Below, in pieces: positions 18,044 to 26,883 of a DNA stretch of 64,000 bases; the first letter of the stretch is position 1; the number at the start of each line of letters is the position of its first letter. The notes below the pieces were generated by a model. That model saw nothing but the letters and a program-made list of their open reading frames with translations. It was not told the origin of the DNA and did not search any database. The stretch spans positions 372,001-436,000 of the forward strand of contig NZ_JAGIAV010000006.1 of the NCBI RefSeq assembly GCF_017744675.1, read 5' to 3'. Position numbers and translations under genes: made by a program. This stretch comes from Flavobacterium sp. (GTDB taxonomy: Bacteria > Bacteroidota > Bacteroidia > Flavobacteriales > Flavobacteriaceae).

Positions 18044-19102
18044 CTATACAACTTTTATAACTAGTTTAACGACAAAAATATTCTTTTTATTTTTAAATGA
18101 AAGCTTATAGTCATTTTTATTATATCCTAATTCAAGTCTTTTTTTTACGTTCTCAATACCTATACCACTTGACTTGTTAAAATTATCTTTATGTACGGTA
18201 AATTCGGGCATTGGGTTTGAAACCGTGAAGTATAAAAAATCTCCCTTCACTTTAAATCTGATGTCAATTAGAACATTTCCTGTGTTTTTGTTTACGCCAT
18301 GTTTAAATGCATTTTCGACGAAAGTCAAAAGTAAAACAGGCGAAATTTCTTTATCGTGAATATCTCCTGAAATAGACATGTCAACTTCCAGACGTTCTCC
18401 GTTTCTAATTCTTTCCAAATCCAGATAATTCTGGATGCACATAATCTCATTTTCGAGAGTCTGTTTTTTGCCTTTTGTTTCATAAAGCATGTAACGCATC
18501 AACTCAGAAAGCTTCAGAACGATTTTGGGTGTTTTATTTGATTTTTCTACAGAAAGCGAATAAATATTATTTAAGGTATTAAAGAAAAAGTGCGGAGAAA
18601 TCTGCGACTTCAAGAATAGCAATTCGGTTTCCAATTGCGATTTTTCTAAATCGGTTACACGTCTTTGCTCTTTCATAAAATCCAAAGTGATTTTAATTGC
18701 CGTAACAAAAGTCATTACATACAATTCGCCCATCATCATATCTATAGTATAATTGAGTGTAAGCGTATTGATGGTTTGCGGACCTTCAGGCCAAACGTTG
18801 TGTGTAATGAGCAAATAAGTCAGATTAAATTTAATCACAACCATCACAAAAATTGCCGATAATACGGTTACTATATATAGGAAGTATTTTTTTCGATAAA
18901 TAAAGTAAGGCATTAAAACCAAAATATTCAGATAACACAAAGCCATGTGAATTGGGAAACCGAGTAAAGTGGTTTTTAACGAGTAAACATAATCGTTAAA
19001 ATAGCTTCCCCAACGGAATGTATTGAATACAAAATACGTCAGCCAAAAGTAAACATGATAACGTATAGGTAAACTATAAGGTTTGCTTGAGTTGAAAATC
19101 AT
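18044..19102 (-). CDS. LytS/YehU-type sensor histidine kinase
   Basis: A 352-residue membrane protein with about four hydrophobic segments (roughly 15-30, 45-67, 73-92, 118-140), then a coiled region and a His_kinase domain. The phosphoacceptor H171 lies in QISPHFFFNTLNNI, the N-box in LLTFVENAFKHGV (about 262-274) and a G-box in GIGIENVKKRL. There is no periplasmic sensor domain of size, so the signal is probably sensed within the membrane. It is followed by its LytTR regulator and faces the divergent GH92 gene across a 130-base shared promoter region, which suggests it controls the glycan genes. Confidence 0.92.
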   Translation of the reverse strand: MIFNSSKPYSLPIRYHVYFWLTYFVFNTFRWGSYFNDYVYSLKTTLLGFPIHMALCYLNILVLMPYFIYRKKYFLYIVTVLSAIFVMVVIKFNLTYLLITHNVWPEGPQTINTLTLNYTIDMMMGELYVMTFVTAIKITLDFMKEQRRVTDLEKSQLETELLFLKSQISPHFFFNTLNNIYSLSVEKSNKTPKIVLKLSELMRYMLYETKGKKQTLENEIMCIQNYLDLERIRNGERLEVDMSISGDIHDKEISPVLLLTFVENAFKHGVNKNTGNVLIDIRFKVKGDFLYFTVSNPMPEFTVHKDNFNKSSGIGIENVKKRLELGYNKNDYKLSFKNKKNIFVVKLVIKVV

Positions 19103-19111
19103 AATCGTAGA

Positions 19112-19164
19112 AAAAAATGTCGTTTGTTACTATTTTTTGATGTTTAGAGCTGTTTAAATGTCGT
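19112..19164 (+). promoter_or_regulatory. Candidate LytTR-regulator sites (AAATGTCGT direct repeat)
   Basis: AAATGTCGT occurs at 19115-19123 and 19156-19164, 41 bases apart. The first lies in AAAAAATGTCGTTTGT (19112-19127), which is found with one mismatch before susC (38960-38975). The second copy lies 15 bases upstream of the predicted TTG of the GH92 promoter, a normal place for an activator. That the LytTR protein binds here is inference. Confidence 0.45.
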
Positions 19165-19179
19165 CCGTCTAAAAATATT

Positions 19180-19208
19180 TTGGTAAAAGTTGAATTTATC
19201 TAAATTTA
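19180..19208 (+). promoter_or_regulatory. Candidate promoter of the GH92-SSS run
   Basis: TTG (19180-19182), 18 bases, then TAAATTTA (19201-19208) matches the TTG-N-TANNTTTG form with one mismatch. The start codon is 24 bases further on. Confidence 0.45.
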
Positions 19209-19232
19209 AAGTTAAATTAATATTGTTTTGAT

Positions 19233-21461
19233 ATGAGGAAAATTACGCTGCTTTCTCTAACGGTAATTTTTACTGCAAGTTGCAAAATAAATGTAGATAA
19301 AAATCAACATAAACAAAGTTTTGCAACAAATTATGTAGATCCTTTTATAGGTACTGGAGGCCACGGACATACGTATCCTGGTGCAACGGTTCCGTTTGGG
19401 ATGCTGCAAGTGAGTCCAGATAATGGAATCTCGAGCTGGGACTGGTGCTCGGGCTATCATTATTCTGACTCTATAGTTTCTGGATTTAGTCATTTACATT
19501 TAAGCGGGACAGGAATCGGTGATTTGGCAGACATTTTATTTATGCCGACAAACAAAAAGTTAGACTTAACCGCCAAGGCCACTTCACGCGATTTCCTACC
19601 GTATAAATCAAAATATAATCATGTTAACGAAAAAGCAATACCGGGTTATTACCAAGTTTTTCTTGAGGATCCTAAAATCAATGTAGAATTAACTTCTACG
19701 CAAAGAACCGCCTACCATAAGTATACCTATACTAATAACGACACACAATCTGTTGTTATAGACTTAGGTTTTGCCATTAATTGGGATAAGGCAACAAAAA
19801 CGGGCATTACAATTGAAGACGAAAATACGATCAGCGGTTACCGTTTTAGTACAGGGTGGGCAAAAAATCAGAAAGTGTTTTTTGTAGCGAAGTTTTCTAA
19901 ACCCATTACAGAATCTATTATTACTGCTGATAAAAGAGTAGTTTCGGCTAAAACTGCTGAAGGCGAAAATACAGCTCTTCAATTATTCTTCGATTCTAAA
20001 AACTCTAAAGAATTAGGTGTAAAAGTGGCACTTTCGTCTGTAAGTATCGCTAATGCGAAAGACAATTTAGATAAAGAGAATCAGCAATTTGAAAAAGTAA
20101 AAACTGATGCTTCTGCAATTTGGAACAAAGCTTTAAGCAAAATTACAGTTGAAACTCCAGTCGATTCTCTAAAAACAATTTTCTACACCGCTTTATATCA
20201 CGCTCAAGTGGCACCAGTAACATACAGCGATAAAAACGGACAATTTAGAACAGAAGACGATAAAATTGTTACTTCAAAAAATTATACGGCTTATTCTACT
20301 TTGTCACTTTGGGATACCTTTAGAGCTGAAAATCCGCTGCTTACTATTTTAGATCCGAATCGAGTTTCTGATATCGTGAATTCGATGTTAGCGTATTACG
20401 AAACCAAAAAGATACTTCCGGTTTGGACTTTATATTCTAATGAAACCAATACGATGACAGGATACCATTCGATTCCCGTTATTGTGGATGCGTATTTAAA
20501 AGGCATAAAAGGTTTTGATGCTGAAAAGGCTTTTGAAGCTATGAAAGCAACCATGATGCAAGACGAACGCGGATTGAACTTTTATAAAAAATACGGATAC
20601 ATTCCATATAATCTACTAGACGAATCGGTTACCATTACTTTAGAATATGCTTATGATGATTGGTGCGTGGCGCAAATGGCAAAAGCTTTAGGGAAACAAG
20701 CCGATTATGAGTTTTTCTCTAAACGTGCCAAAGCTTACGAATATTTATTTGATGCGAAATCTGGCTTCATGAGAGGAAAATCTAAAGATGGAAAATCTTG
20801 GAACGAACCTTTCGACCCAAAACATTCAAACCACAGAGAACACACCGATTATACAGAAGGAAATGCTTGGCAGCACAGCTGGTTTGTGCCTCATAATGTA
20901 GACAATTTTATTAAACTTCACGGTGGAAATGACATTTTCACCAAACGTTTGGAGCAGTTATTTACTGAGAGTTCTGAAATTACTGGAAACAACGTTTCTG
21001 CAGATATTTCTGGTCTAATCGGACAGTACGCGCACGGAAACGAGCCAAGCCATCACATTGCATATATGTTTAATCATGCGGGTCAGCCTTGGAGAACGCA
21101 ATATTGGGTTCGCCATATTTTAGATACACAATATAATACGACTGCAAATGGTCTGAGCGGAAACGAAGATTGCGGACAAATGTCGGCGTGGTATGTATTC
21201 AGTTCAATGGGATTATATCCAATGAATCCAGCTTCTGGCGAATACGAAATTGGAAGTCCGATTTTCAATAAATCAACTCTAAATCTTCCAAACGGAAAAA
21301 CTTTTGTGATTGAAGCAGAGAATGTTTCAGAAAAGAATTTCTATATCCAATCGGCTACTTTAAACGGAAAAGCATTTAATAAAACAGCAATTTCTCACCA
21401 AGAAATGCTACAAGGCGGTGTGCTTCATTTTGTAATGGGAGCGCAACCAAACAAAAACTGA
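19233..21461 (+). CDS. GH92 alpha-mannosidase, lipoprotein
   Basis: A 742-residue lipoprotein; signal MRKITLLSLTVIFTASC with lipid cysteine C17. VDPFIGTGGHGHTYPGATVP is the classic start of GH92 enzymes, which are calcium-dependent inverting exo-alpha-mannosidases. HGNEPSHH (E604) is the conserved motif with the expected catalytic acid, and GNEDCGQMSAWYVF marks the C-terminal (alpha/alpha)6 part. The intact GNEPSHH motif is typical of the common alpha-1,2-mannosidase group, but linkage cannot be fixed from sequence. It is the first gene of the long plus-strand run, divergent from the histidine kinase and 34 bases upstream of the SSS transporter. Confidence 0.95.
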   Translation: MRKITLLSLTVIFTASCKINVDKNQHKQSFATNYVDPFIGTGGHGHTYPGATVPFGMLQVSPDNGISSWDWCSGYHYSDSIVSGFSHLHLSGTGIGDLADILFMPTNKKLDLTAKATSRDFLPYKSKYNHVNEKAIPGYYQVFLEDPKINVELTSTQRTAYHKYTYTNNDTQSVVIDLGFAINWDKATKTGITIEDENTISGYRFSTGWAKNQKVFFVAKFSKPITESIITADKRVVSAKTAEGENTALQLFFDSKNSKELGVKVALSSVSIANAKDNLDKENQQFEKVKTDASAIWNKALSKITVETPVDSLKTIFYTALYHAQVAPVTYSDKNGQFRTEDDKIVTSKNYTAYSTLSLWDTFRAENPLLTILDPNRVSDIVNSMLAYYETKKILPVWTLYSNETNTMTGYHSIPVIVDAYLKGIKGFDAEKAFEAMKATMMQDERGLNFYKKYGYIPYNLLDESVTITLEYAYDDWCVAQMAKALGKQADYEFFSKRAKAYEYLFDAKSGFMRGKSKDGKSWNEPFDPKHSNHREHTDYTEGNAWQHSWFVPHNVDNFIKLHGGNDIFTKRLEQLFTESSEITGNNVSADISGLIGQYAHGNEPSHHIAYMFNHAGQPWRTQYWVRHILDTQYNTTANGLSGNEDCGQMSAWYVFSSMGLYPMNPASGEYEIGSPIFNKSTLNLPNGKTFVIEAENVSEKNFYIQSATLNGKAFNKTAISHQEMLQGGVLHFVMGAQPNKN

Positions 21462-21495
21462 GGTCTGAACTAACTAATTCAAAATAAATAATTTA

Positions 21496-23373
21496 ATGAA
21501 CATAATAGACGTATCAATCATTTTAATCTATATCGTACTCTCGGTTGGTATAGGAATCTGGATTTCAAGAAAAGCATCAAAAGGACTGGATGATTATTTC
21601 CTTGGCGGGAAATCTATCAAATGGTATTTTTTAGGATTGAGCAATGGCTCAGGAATGTTTGATGTTTCAGGGACTTCCTGGATGATTGGGGTTTTATTTT
21701 TGTATGGCGTAAAAAGCTTCATGTTTATGTGGCTTTGGCCAATTTGGAATCAGATCTTCGTTATGATGTTCCTCGCAGTCTGGATTAGAAGATCGAAAGT
21801 AATGACAGGTTCCGAATGGATTTTAACTCGTTTTGGAAGTGATAAAGCAGGGAAAGCGTCGCATATTATTGTTGCTATTTTTGCGATTATTTCTACCATC
21901 GGTTTCATCGCTTATTTCTTTGTTGGAATTGGCAAATTTGTAACCATTATTCTTCCTTGGGATTTAACAGTTCATCTAAATGGCGGTGTTTTCCTAACTT
22001 CAGAACAAGCTTATGCTTTGTTAATCATTTTCTTAACTACAATTTATACCGTTAAAGGAGGAATGTTCTCTGTAGTTGCGACAGAGGTTGTGCAATATTT
22101 AATTATGATTGTAGCAGGAGTTTTAATTGCTGGTTATGCTTTTATTAATTATACAGATATTCAAATCAATTCGGTTATTACACCAGAATGGAAAAATGTT
22201 TTCTTCGGATGGCAATTTGAAACGCAATGGAGCGATAAATTCGAAACTTTCAACAGATTAATTGATACGGAAGGTTATAAAATGTTTGGCGCTTTCATCG
22301 GAATGACGCTTTTCAAAGGATTCTTCGCCAGCGTTGCAGGTCCAACTCCAAGTTACGATTTACAACGTGTTCTTTCTACAAAATCAGTAAAAGAAGCGGC
22401 TTATATGAGCGGTTTTACCAACTTGATTTTATTCATTCCGAGATATTTATTAATCACAGGAATTGTGGTTATTGCTTTAGTAAATCTAGCTCCAGAATTA
22501 AATTCAAACGTAAATTTAACCGGTGCCGATTTAGAATTATTGATGCCCAAAGTGGTTAATCTTTATATCCCAGTTGGAATTAAAGGAATTCTTTTGGCTG
22601 GTCTTTTAGCGGCTTTCATGTCTGGATTCTCAGCTTTTGTAAATGCAGGGCCAGCGTATATTGTAAATGATATTTATAAAAAATATTTCAAACCAGTTGC
22701 TTCAAACAAACATTATATCAAAGTAAGTCAGATTTCTTCTTTCTTGGTTGTTGGTCTTGGTGTTTTCATGGGATTCTTCGCAGATTCTATCAACTCCTTA
22801 ACACTTTGGATTACAAGTGCGCTGTATGGAGGTTACGTGGCAGCCAACTTCCTAAAATGGATCTGGTGGCGTTTTAACGGATGGGGTTATTTCTGGGGAA
22901 TGGTCGGCGGATTAATCGCAGCTTCTCTTCAGTTCGTTTTAGATCAGAATAAAGCAAATTTAGCAGCTGGAACATTCCTGCATGATCTTTCGCAAGTGCC
23001 TTCGATTTACTTATTCCCATTAATTTTCGGAATGTCGATTTTAGGTTGTCTTTTAGGAACATATTTAAGCAAACCAACCGATATGGAAGTTTTGAAATCT
23101 TTCTACAGCAATGTTAGACCCTGGGGATTCTGGAATCCAGTTTATAAAGAATTAAAAAGCGAAGATCAGTCTTTCCAAAAAAATAATGATTTCTATTTAG
23201 ATATGATGAATTGTGTTATCGGTATTATTTGGCAGTCAAGCATGATTTTGCTTCCAATTTATTTCATTATCAGAGATTATCCAAAAGCTGGAGTGGCTTT
23301 GGCAGTTTTTTTGGTGACGACGACAATATTAAAATTTACTTGGTTAGACCGGGTTCGAAAGATAGAAGAGTAG
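21496..23373 (+). CDS. Sodium:solute symporter (SSS family)
   Basis: A 625-residue inner-membrane protein with about 14 hydrophobic segments. The N-terminal IGIWISRKASKGLDDYFLGGK and the FLAVWIRRSKVMTGSEWILTR region, plus GLLAAFMSGFSAFVNAGPAY, place it in the sodium/sugar branch of the SSS family. It lies between GH92 and the cytoplasmic GH130 phosphorylase. In other Bacteroidota, GH130 loci carry sugar importers in the same position, so import of Man-beta-1,4-GlcNAc or a released monosaccharide is a reasonable guess. The substrate is not visible in the sequence. Confidence 0.92.
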   Translation: MNIIDVSIILIYIVLSVGIGIWISRKASKGLDDYFLGGKSIKWYFLGLSNGSGMFDVSGTSWMIGVLFLYGVKSFMFMWLWPIWNQIFVMMFLAVWIRRSKVMTGSEWILTRFGSDKAGKASHIIVAIFAIISTIGFIAYFFVGIGKFVTIILPWDLTVHLNGGVFLTSEQAYALLIIFLTTIYTVKGGMFSVVATEVVQYLIMIVAGVLIAGYAFINYTDIQINSVITPEWKNVFFGWQFETQWSDKFETFNRLIDTEGYKMFGAFIGMTLFKGFFASVAGPTPSYDLQRVLSTKSVKEAAYMSGFTNLILFIPRYLLITGIVVIALVNLAPELNSNVNLTGADLELLMPKVVNLYIPVGIKGILLAGLLAAFMSGFSAFVNAGPAYIVNDIYKKYFKPVASNKHYIKVSQISSFLVVGLGVFMGFFADSINSLTLWITSALYGGYVAANFLKWIWWRFNGWGYFWGMVGGLIAASLQFVLDQNKANLAAGTFLHDLSQVPSIYLFPLIFGMSILGCLLGTYLSKPTDMEVLKSFYSNVRPWGFWNPVYKELKSEDQSFQKNNDFYLDMMNCVIGIIWQSSMILLPIYFIIRDYPKAGVALAVFLVTTTILKFTWLDRVRKIEE

Positions 23374-23433
23374 ATTTTTAGAAGAAAGAAAATAGAAGAA
23401 AGAAACAAGATTTCTTGGGTTGAGAATAAAATT

Positions 23434-23603
23434 AAACACATAGAAATATAGGCTTTCTTTTGCTTAAAAAAGGAAATAGAAAGAAACTAGTTTCTAACAC
23501 ATAGCTTTGAACAAAGTCCATAGGAACGCATCGGAAGTCTACAAAGATTGGCGACAAAGATTGCGGAAATTCTAGAGTGATCCTTCCTTCGTCAGGATGA
23601 CAA
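23434..23603. repeat. AACACATAG and GTCATCCTGACGAAGG repeat copies
   Basis: AACACATAG occurs twice in direct orientation (about 23434 and 23497); the same word forms inverted arms at 47628-47711. From 23521 to 23603 a minus-oriented copy of the GTCAT-type repeat is present (CCTTCGTCAGGATGAC, with CAAAGATTGGCGACAAAG). The final 55 bases before the GH130 start are a run of AAACAAAAAAC units. Confidence 0.65.
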
Positions 23604-23658
23604 AAACAAAAAACAAACAAAAAACAAACAAAAAACTAATAAATAAAAAAACAATAAA

Positions 23659-24624
23659 ATGAGTACTATTCCTTGGCAAGACAGACCCGAAAACAGTAAA
23701 GATGTAATGTGGAGATATTCTGAGAATCCAATTATCGACAGATATTCGATTCCTACGTCAAACAGTATATTCAATAGTGCAGTTGTACCTTTTGGAGATG
23801 GATATGCTGGGGTTTTCAGATGCGATAACAAAGCGGTTCAAATGAATATTTTTGCTGGTTTCAGTAAAGATGGTATCAATTGGGATATCAACCACGAACC
23901 AATCGAGATGAAATCTGGAAATACAGAAATGATCGAATCGGCTTATAAATACGATCCGCGTGTGGTTTGGATCGAAGACCGTTATTGGATTACTTGGTGT
24001 AATGGTTACAACGGACCAACAATTGGGATTGGTTATACATTTGATTTTAAAGAATTTTTCCAATGTGAAAATGCCTTTTTACCATTCAACAGAAACGGAG
24101 TTTTATTTCCACAAAAAATTAATGGCAAATATGCTATGTTAAGCCGTCCGAGTGATAACGGACACACTCCTTTTGGAGATATTTGGATTAGCTATAGCCC
24201 AGACATGAAATATTGGGGAGAACACAGATTGGTAATGAAACCAAGTCCGTTTGAGCAAAGCGCTTGGCAATGTACAAAAGTGGGTGCAGGACCAATCCCG
24301 ATTTTAACTAACGAAGGGTGGCTAATGATTTACCACGGAGTGATCAATACTTGCAACGGTTTCCGTTATGCAATGGGTTCAGCACTTTTAGATGTTGATT
24401 TTCCAGATCAGGTAAAATATAGAACTCAGCCTTATTTGTTAGGACCAGCAGAGACTTATGAAATGGTTGGCGATGTTCCAAACGTAGTTTTTCCTTGCGC
24501 GGCTTTACACGATATTGAGGAAGATAAATTAGCTGTTTATTACGGAGCGGCAGATACTCATGTAGCGATCGCTTTCGGAAAATTAAGTGAAGTAATTCAG
24601 TTTACAAAAGATAATAGTTTATAA
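23659..24624 (+). CDS. GH130 phosphorylase (Man-beta-1,4-GlcNAc phosphorylase type)
   Basis: A 321-residue cytoplasmic protein without signal peptide. The five-bladed-propeller family motifs FNSAVVPFGDGYAGVFRCDN (39-57), YDPRVVWIEDRYW (98-110, D99 the expected general acid) and YHGVINTCNGFRYAMG place it in the GH130 group that phosphorolyses beta-1,4-mannosyl-GlcNAc, the core of N-glycans, to mannose-1-phosphate and GlcNAc. The known N-glycan phosphorylases UhgbMP and BT1033 have this length. It is next to the SSS transporter and upstream of the CBM9-like protein. GlcNAc formed would pass to NagB. Mannosyl-glucose phosphorylase activity is less likely given the N-glycan neighbours. Confidence 0.93.
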   Translation: MSTIPWQDRPENSKDVMWRYSENPIIDRYSIPTSNSIFNSAVVPFGDGYAGVFRCDNKAVQMNIFAGFSKDGINWDINHEPIEMKSGNTEMIESAYKYDPRVVWIEDRYWITWCNGYNGPTIGIGYTFDFKEFFQCENAFLPFNRNGVLFPQKINGKYAMLSRPSDNGHTPFGDIWISYSPDMKYWGEHRLVMKPSPFEQSAWQCTKVGAGPIPILTNEGWLMIYHGVINTCNGFRYAMGSALLDVDFPDQVKYRTQPYLLGPAETYEMVGDVPNVVFPCAALHDIEEDKLAVYYGAADTHVAIAFGKLSEVIQFTKDNSL

Positions 24625-24628
24625 TATA

Positions 24629-25699
24629 ATGATGCATAGTAGAGGTAAATTATTGTCCCTGTTCGTAAGTCTTTTTTCTTTGATGATGTATGCACAAGCA
24701 GAAAAGGAGGTCAGCCCTAAAAGTTATATTGCGTATAAAACTTCAAATGAAATTGTTATTGACGGAGACGGAGCAGATAAAGCTTGGGAAAAAGCAGCTT
24801 GGACAACTCCTTTTATCGACATAGAAGGCGTTGAAAAACCAAAATACAATACTCAAGTCAAAATGCTTTGGGACGATAATTGCTACTATATTCTGGCAAA
24901 AATAGAAGAGCCTCACGTTTGGGCCAATCTAAGACAACGCGATACCATTATTTTTTACAATAATGATTTTGAGGTTTTTGTTGATCCAGATAATGATACT
25001 CACAATTATTACGAATTGGAAATTAACGCCTTAAACACCGCTTGGGATTTATTCATCAATAAACCTTACAGAGAAAAAAATACAGTTTTAAACGACTGGA
25101 ATATCACAGGTTTAAAATCGGCTGTGAAAATTGACGGAACTTTAAATAATGCATTAGATATCGATAAAGGCTGGACATTAGAAATTGCCATTCCGTGGTC
25201 GGTTTATAAGACATCGTATTTTGATAATATTGTTCCGAAAGATAAATTCTGGAGAGTCAATTTCTCACGTGTGAATTGGCAACATTCCGTTGTTGACGGA
25301 AAATATGAACGTAAAAAAGATTCAGAAGGAAAATTTCTCCCAGAATACAATTGGGTTTGGTCGCCTATGGGAGTGATAAATATGCATGAGCCCGAAAAAT
25401 GGGCTTATGTATACTTTTCATCAAAAGAAAGCGATGATAAGTTTTCAATTCCGCAGGAAGAAAAGGTAAAATGGGAGCTGTATACATTGTATCGCGCTCA
25501 AAAAAGATATTTCGAAAAGAATAAATCTTGGGCAAAATCGTTGCAAAACATCAGTAAAAAAAATATAGTGGTGGATGGAAAGACTTTAAAACCAGTTTTA
25601 GAAAATCATTCGTCAGGATTTAATATCTTGGTAAAAAGTCCTTTTTCAAACAAAACCTTAATAATTAAAGAAGATGGTAAAATTATTACGAACGAATAA
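24629..25699 (+). CDS. Carbohydrate-binding family 9-like exported protein
   Basis: A 356-residue exported protein with signal peptide ending MMYAQA (about residue 24). Residues about 40-260 form a CBM9-like fold: EIVIDGDGADKAWEKAAW, TQVKMLWDDNCYYILAKIEEPHVWANL is its typical opening (given here only as landmarks at about 41-58 and 71-97), and YYELEINALNTAWDLF follows. The C-terminal 100 residues are less conserved. Such proteins accompany glycan loci in Bacteroidota; no catalytic role is known and sugar binding is inferred. It begins 4 bases after the GH130 stop and overlaps the next gene by 26 bases, so the three are translated from one message. Confidence 0.8.
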   Translation: MMHSRGKLLSLFVSLFSLMMYAQAEKEVSPKSYIAYKTSNEIVIDGDGADKAWEKAAWTTPFIDIEGVEKPKYNTQVKMLWDDNCYYILAKIEEPHVWANLRQRDTIIFYNNDFEVFVDPDNDTHNYYELEINALNTAWDLFINKPYREKNTVLNDWNITGLKSAVKIDGTLNNALDIDKGWTLEIAIPWSVYKTSYFDNIVPKDKFWRVNFSRVNWQHSVVDGKYERKKDSEGKFLPEYNWVWSPMGVINMHEPEKWAYVYFSSKESDDKFSIPQEEKVKWELYTLYRAQKRYFEKNKSWAKSLQNISKKNIVVDGKTLKPVLENHSSGFNILVKSPFSNKTLIIKEDGKIITNE

Positions 25700-26792
25700 G
25701 TTACAGAACTTTTCAAAGATTGTAGTTTTGGCGCTTTCGCTGAGTTTATTCTCCTGCGGACAAAAAGAGGCTAAAGCAGAAGAAAACGCAAAATTTACTT
25801 TTGGAGTTTGGACTACTGCCGATGCTAAAAAATCGGATGCAGATTATTCTAAAGAATTCAAAAAATACAAAGACGGCGGCATCGACGAAGTTTTAATTAA
25901 CACGCAAACCGATCCGAAACTATTAGCAAGATTAGTTCCGCTTGCAACAAAAGAAGGACTAAAAGTGCATGCTTGGATTATGGCCATGAACCGCCCAAAT
26001 GATTCAGTGGCGTTACAGCATCCAGATTGGTATCAAGTAAGCAAAGAAGGAAAATCTTGTTTTGATAACCGTCCGTATGTAGATTATTACCAATGGCTTT
26101 GCCCAACTAAAGAAGCATCTAGAAACCACGTTTTAGGTTTAGTTGAAGGTTTAGCAAAAGTAGAAGGAATTGAAAGTGTACATTTAGATTACATTCGTTT
26201 CCCAGATATTTTCTTGCCAATTAGTTTGTTGCCAAAATACAACTTGGTTCAAGATGTAGAATTGCCACAATTTGATTTCTGTTATTGTGATGCTTGTGTA
26301 AGCAAATTCGAAAAAGAACACCACAAAAATCCAAAAGAAAGCCACAATACTTCGATTGATATGGAATGGAAAAATTTCAGATTAAATGCAGTAAAAGCAG
26401 TGGTTGACGATGCTTATAAAATCGCTCATAAATACAATAAAAAGCTAACAGCTGCAGTGTTTCCTTATCCAGAAATGGCAGACCACATGGTGCGTCAGCG
26501 TTGGGATAAATGGAATATTGACGAAGTATATCCAATGATTTACCACAGTTTTTATGATGAAGAAATTGACTGGGTGGGTTATGCAACGAAACAAGGAGTA
26601 GCAGATTTAGAAGGAAAAGAGACGAAAGTTAATACAGGAATTTATATTCCAGGATTAAAATCGGATGCAGAATTGAAAGAAGCCATTTTACTGGCTAAGA
26701 AAAATGGTGCAACGGGAGTTTCGTTTTTTGACGGAAATGCTTTATCAGATAGTAATTTAAAAACGATTGCTGCAATAAAATCCGCGTTATAG
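25674..26792 (+). CDS. TIM-barrel glycosidase-like lipoprotein (GHL10-like)
   Basis: A 372-residue lipoprotein with lipobox LSLFSCGQ (C28). The rest looks like one TIM barrel similar to the GHL10/family 10-like putative glycosidases: FGVWTTADAKKSD at the first strand, LKVHAWIMAMNRPND (about 99-113), VHLDYIRFPDI (about 165) and IDEVYPMIYHSFYD (about 282-295). The FCYCDACVSKFEKEH segment is typical of this group. Whether it is catalytic is unknown; the aspartate in LDYIRFPD is a candidate. The start overlaps the CBM9-like gene by 26 bases and no later ATG precedes the lipobox. Between GH130 and the aspartylglucosaminidase it may act on the N-glycan core, but that is only position-based inference. 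Confidence 0.75.
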   Translation: MVKLLRTNKLQNFSKIVVLALSLSLFSCGQKEAKAEENAKFTFGVWTTADAKKSDADYSKEFKKYKDGGIDEVLINTQTDPKLLARLVPLATKEGLKVHAWIMAMNRPNDSVALQHPDWYQVSKEGKSCFDNRPYVDYYQWLCPTKEASRNHVLGLVEGLAKVEGIESVHLDYIRFPDIFLPISLLPKYNLVQDVELPQFDFCYCDACVSKFEKEHHKNPKESHNTSIDMEWKNFRLNAVKAVVDDAYKIAHKYNKKLTAAVFPYPEMADHMVRQRWDKWNIDEVYPMIYHSFYDEEIDWVGYATKQGVADLEGKETKVNTGIYIPGLKSDAELKEAILLAKKNGATGVSFFDGNALSDSNLKTIAAIKSAL

Positions 26793-26883
26793 TCGATTTT
26801 AGTGGGATTAAAAATTATTACTGATTAATTTAGCAACATTGAAGAACATTTAGTTTCTGAAAGTTGAATTTAAACCAAAAGAC

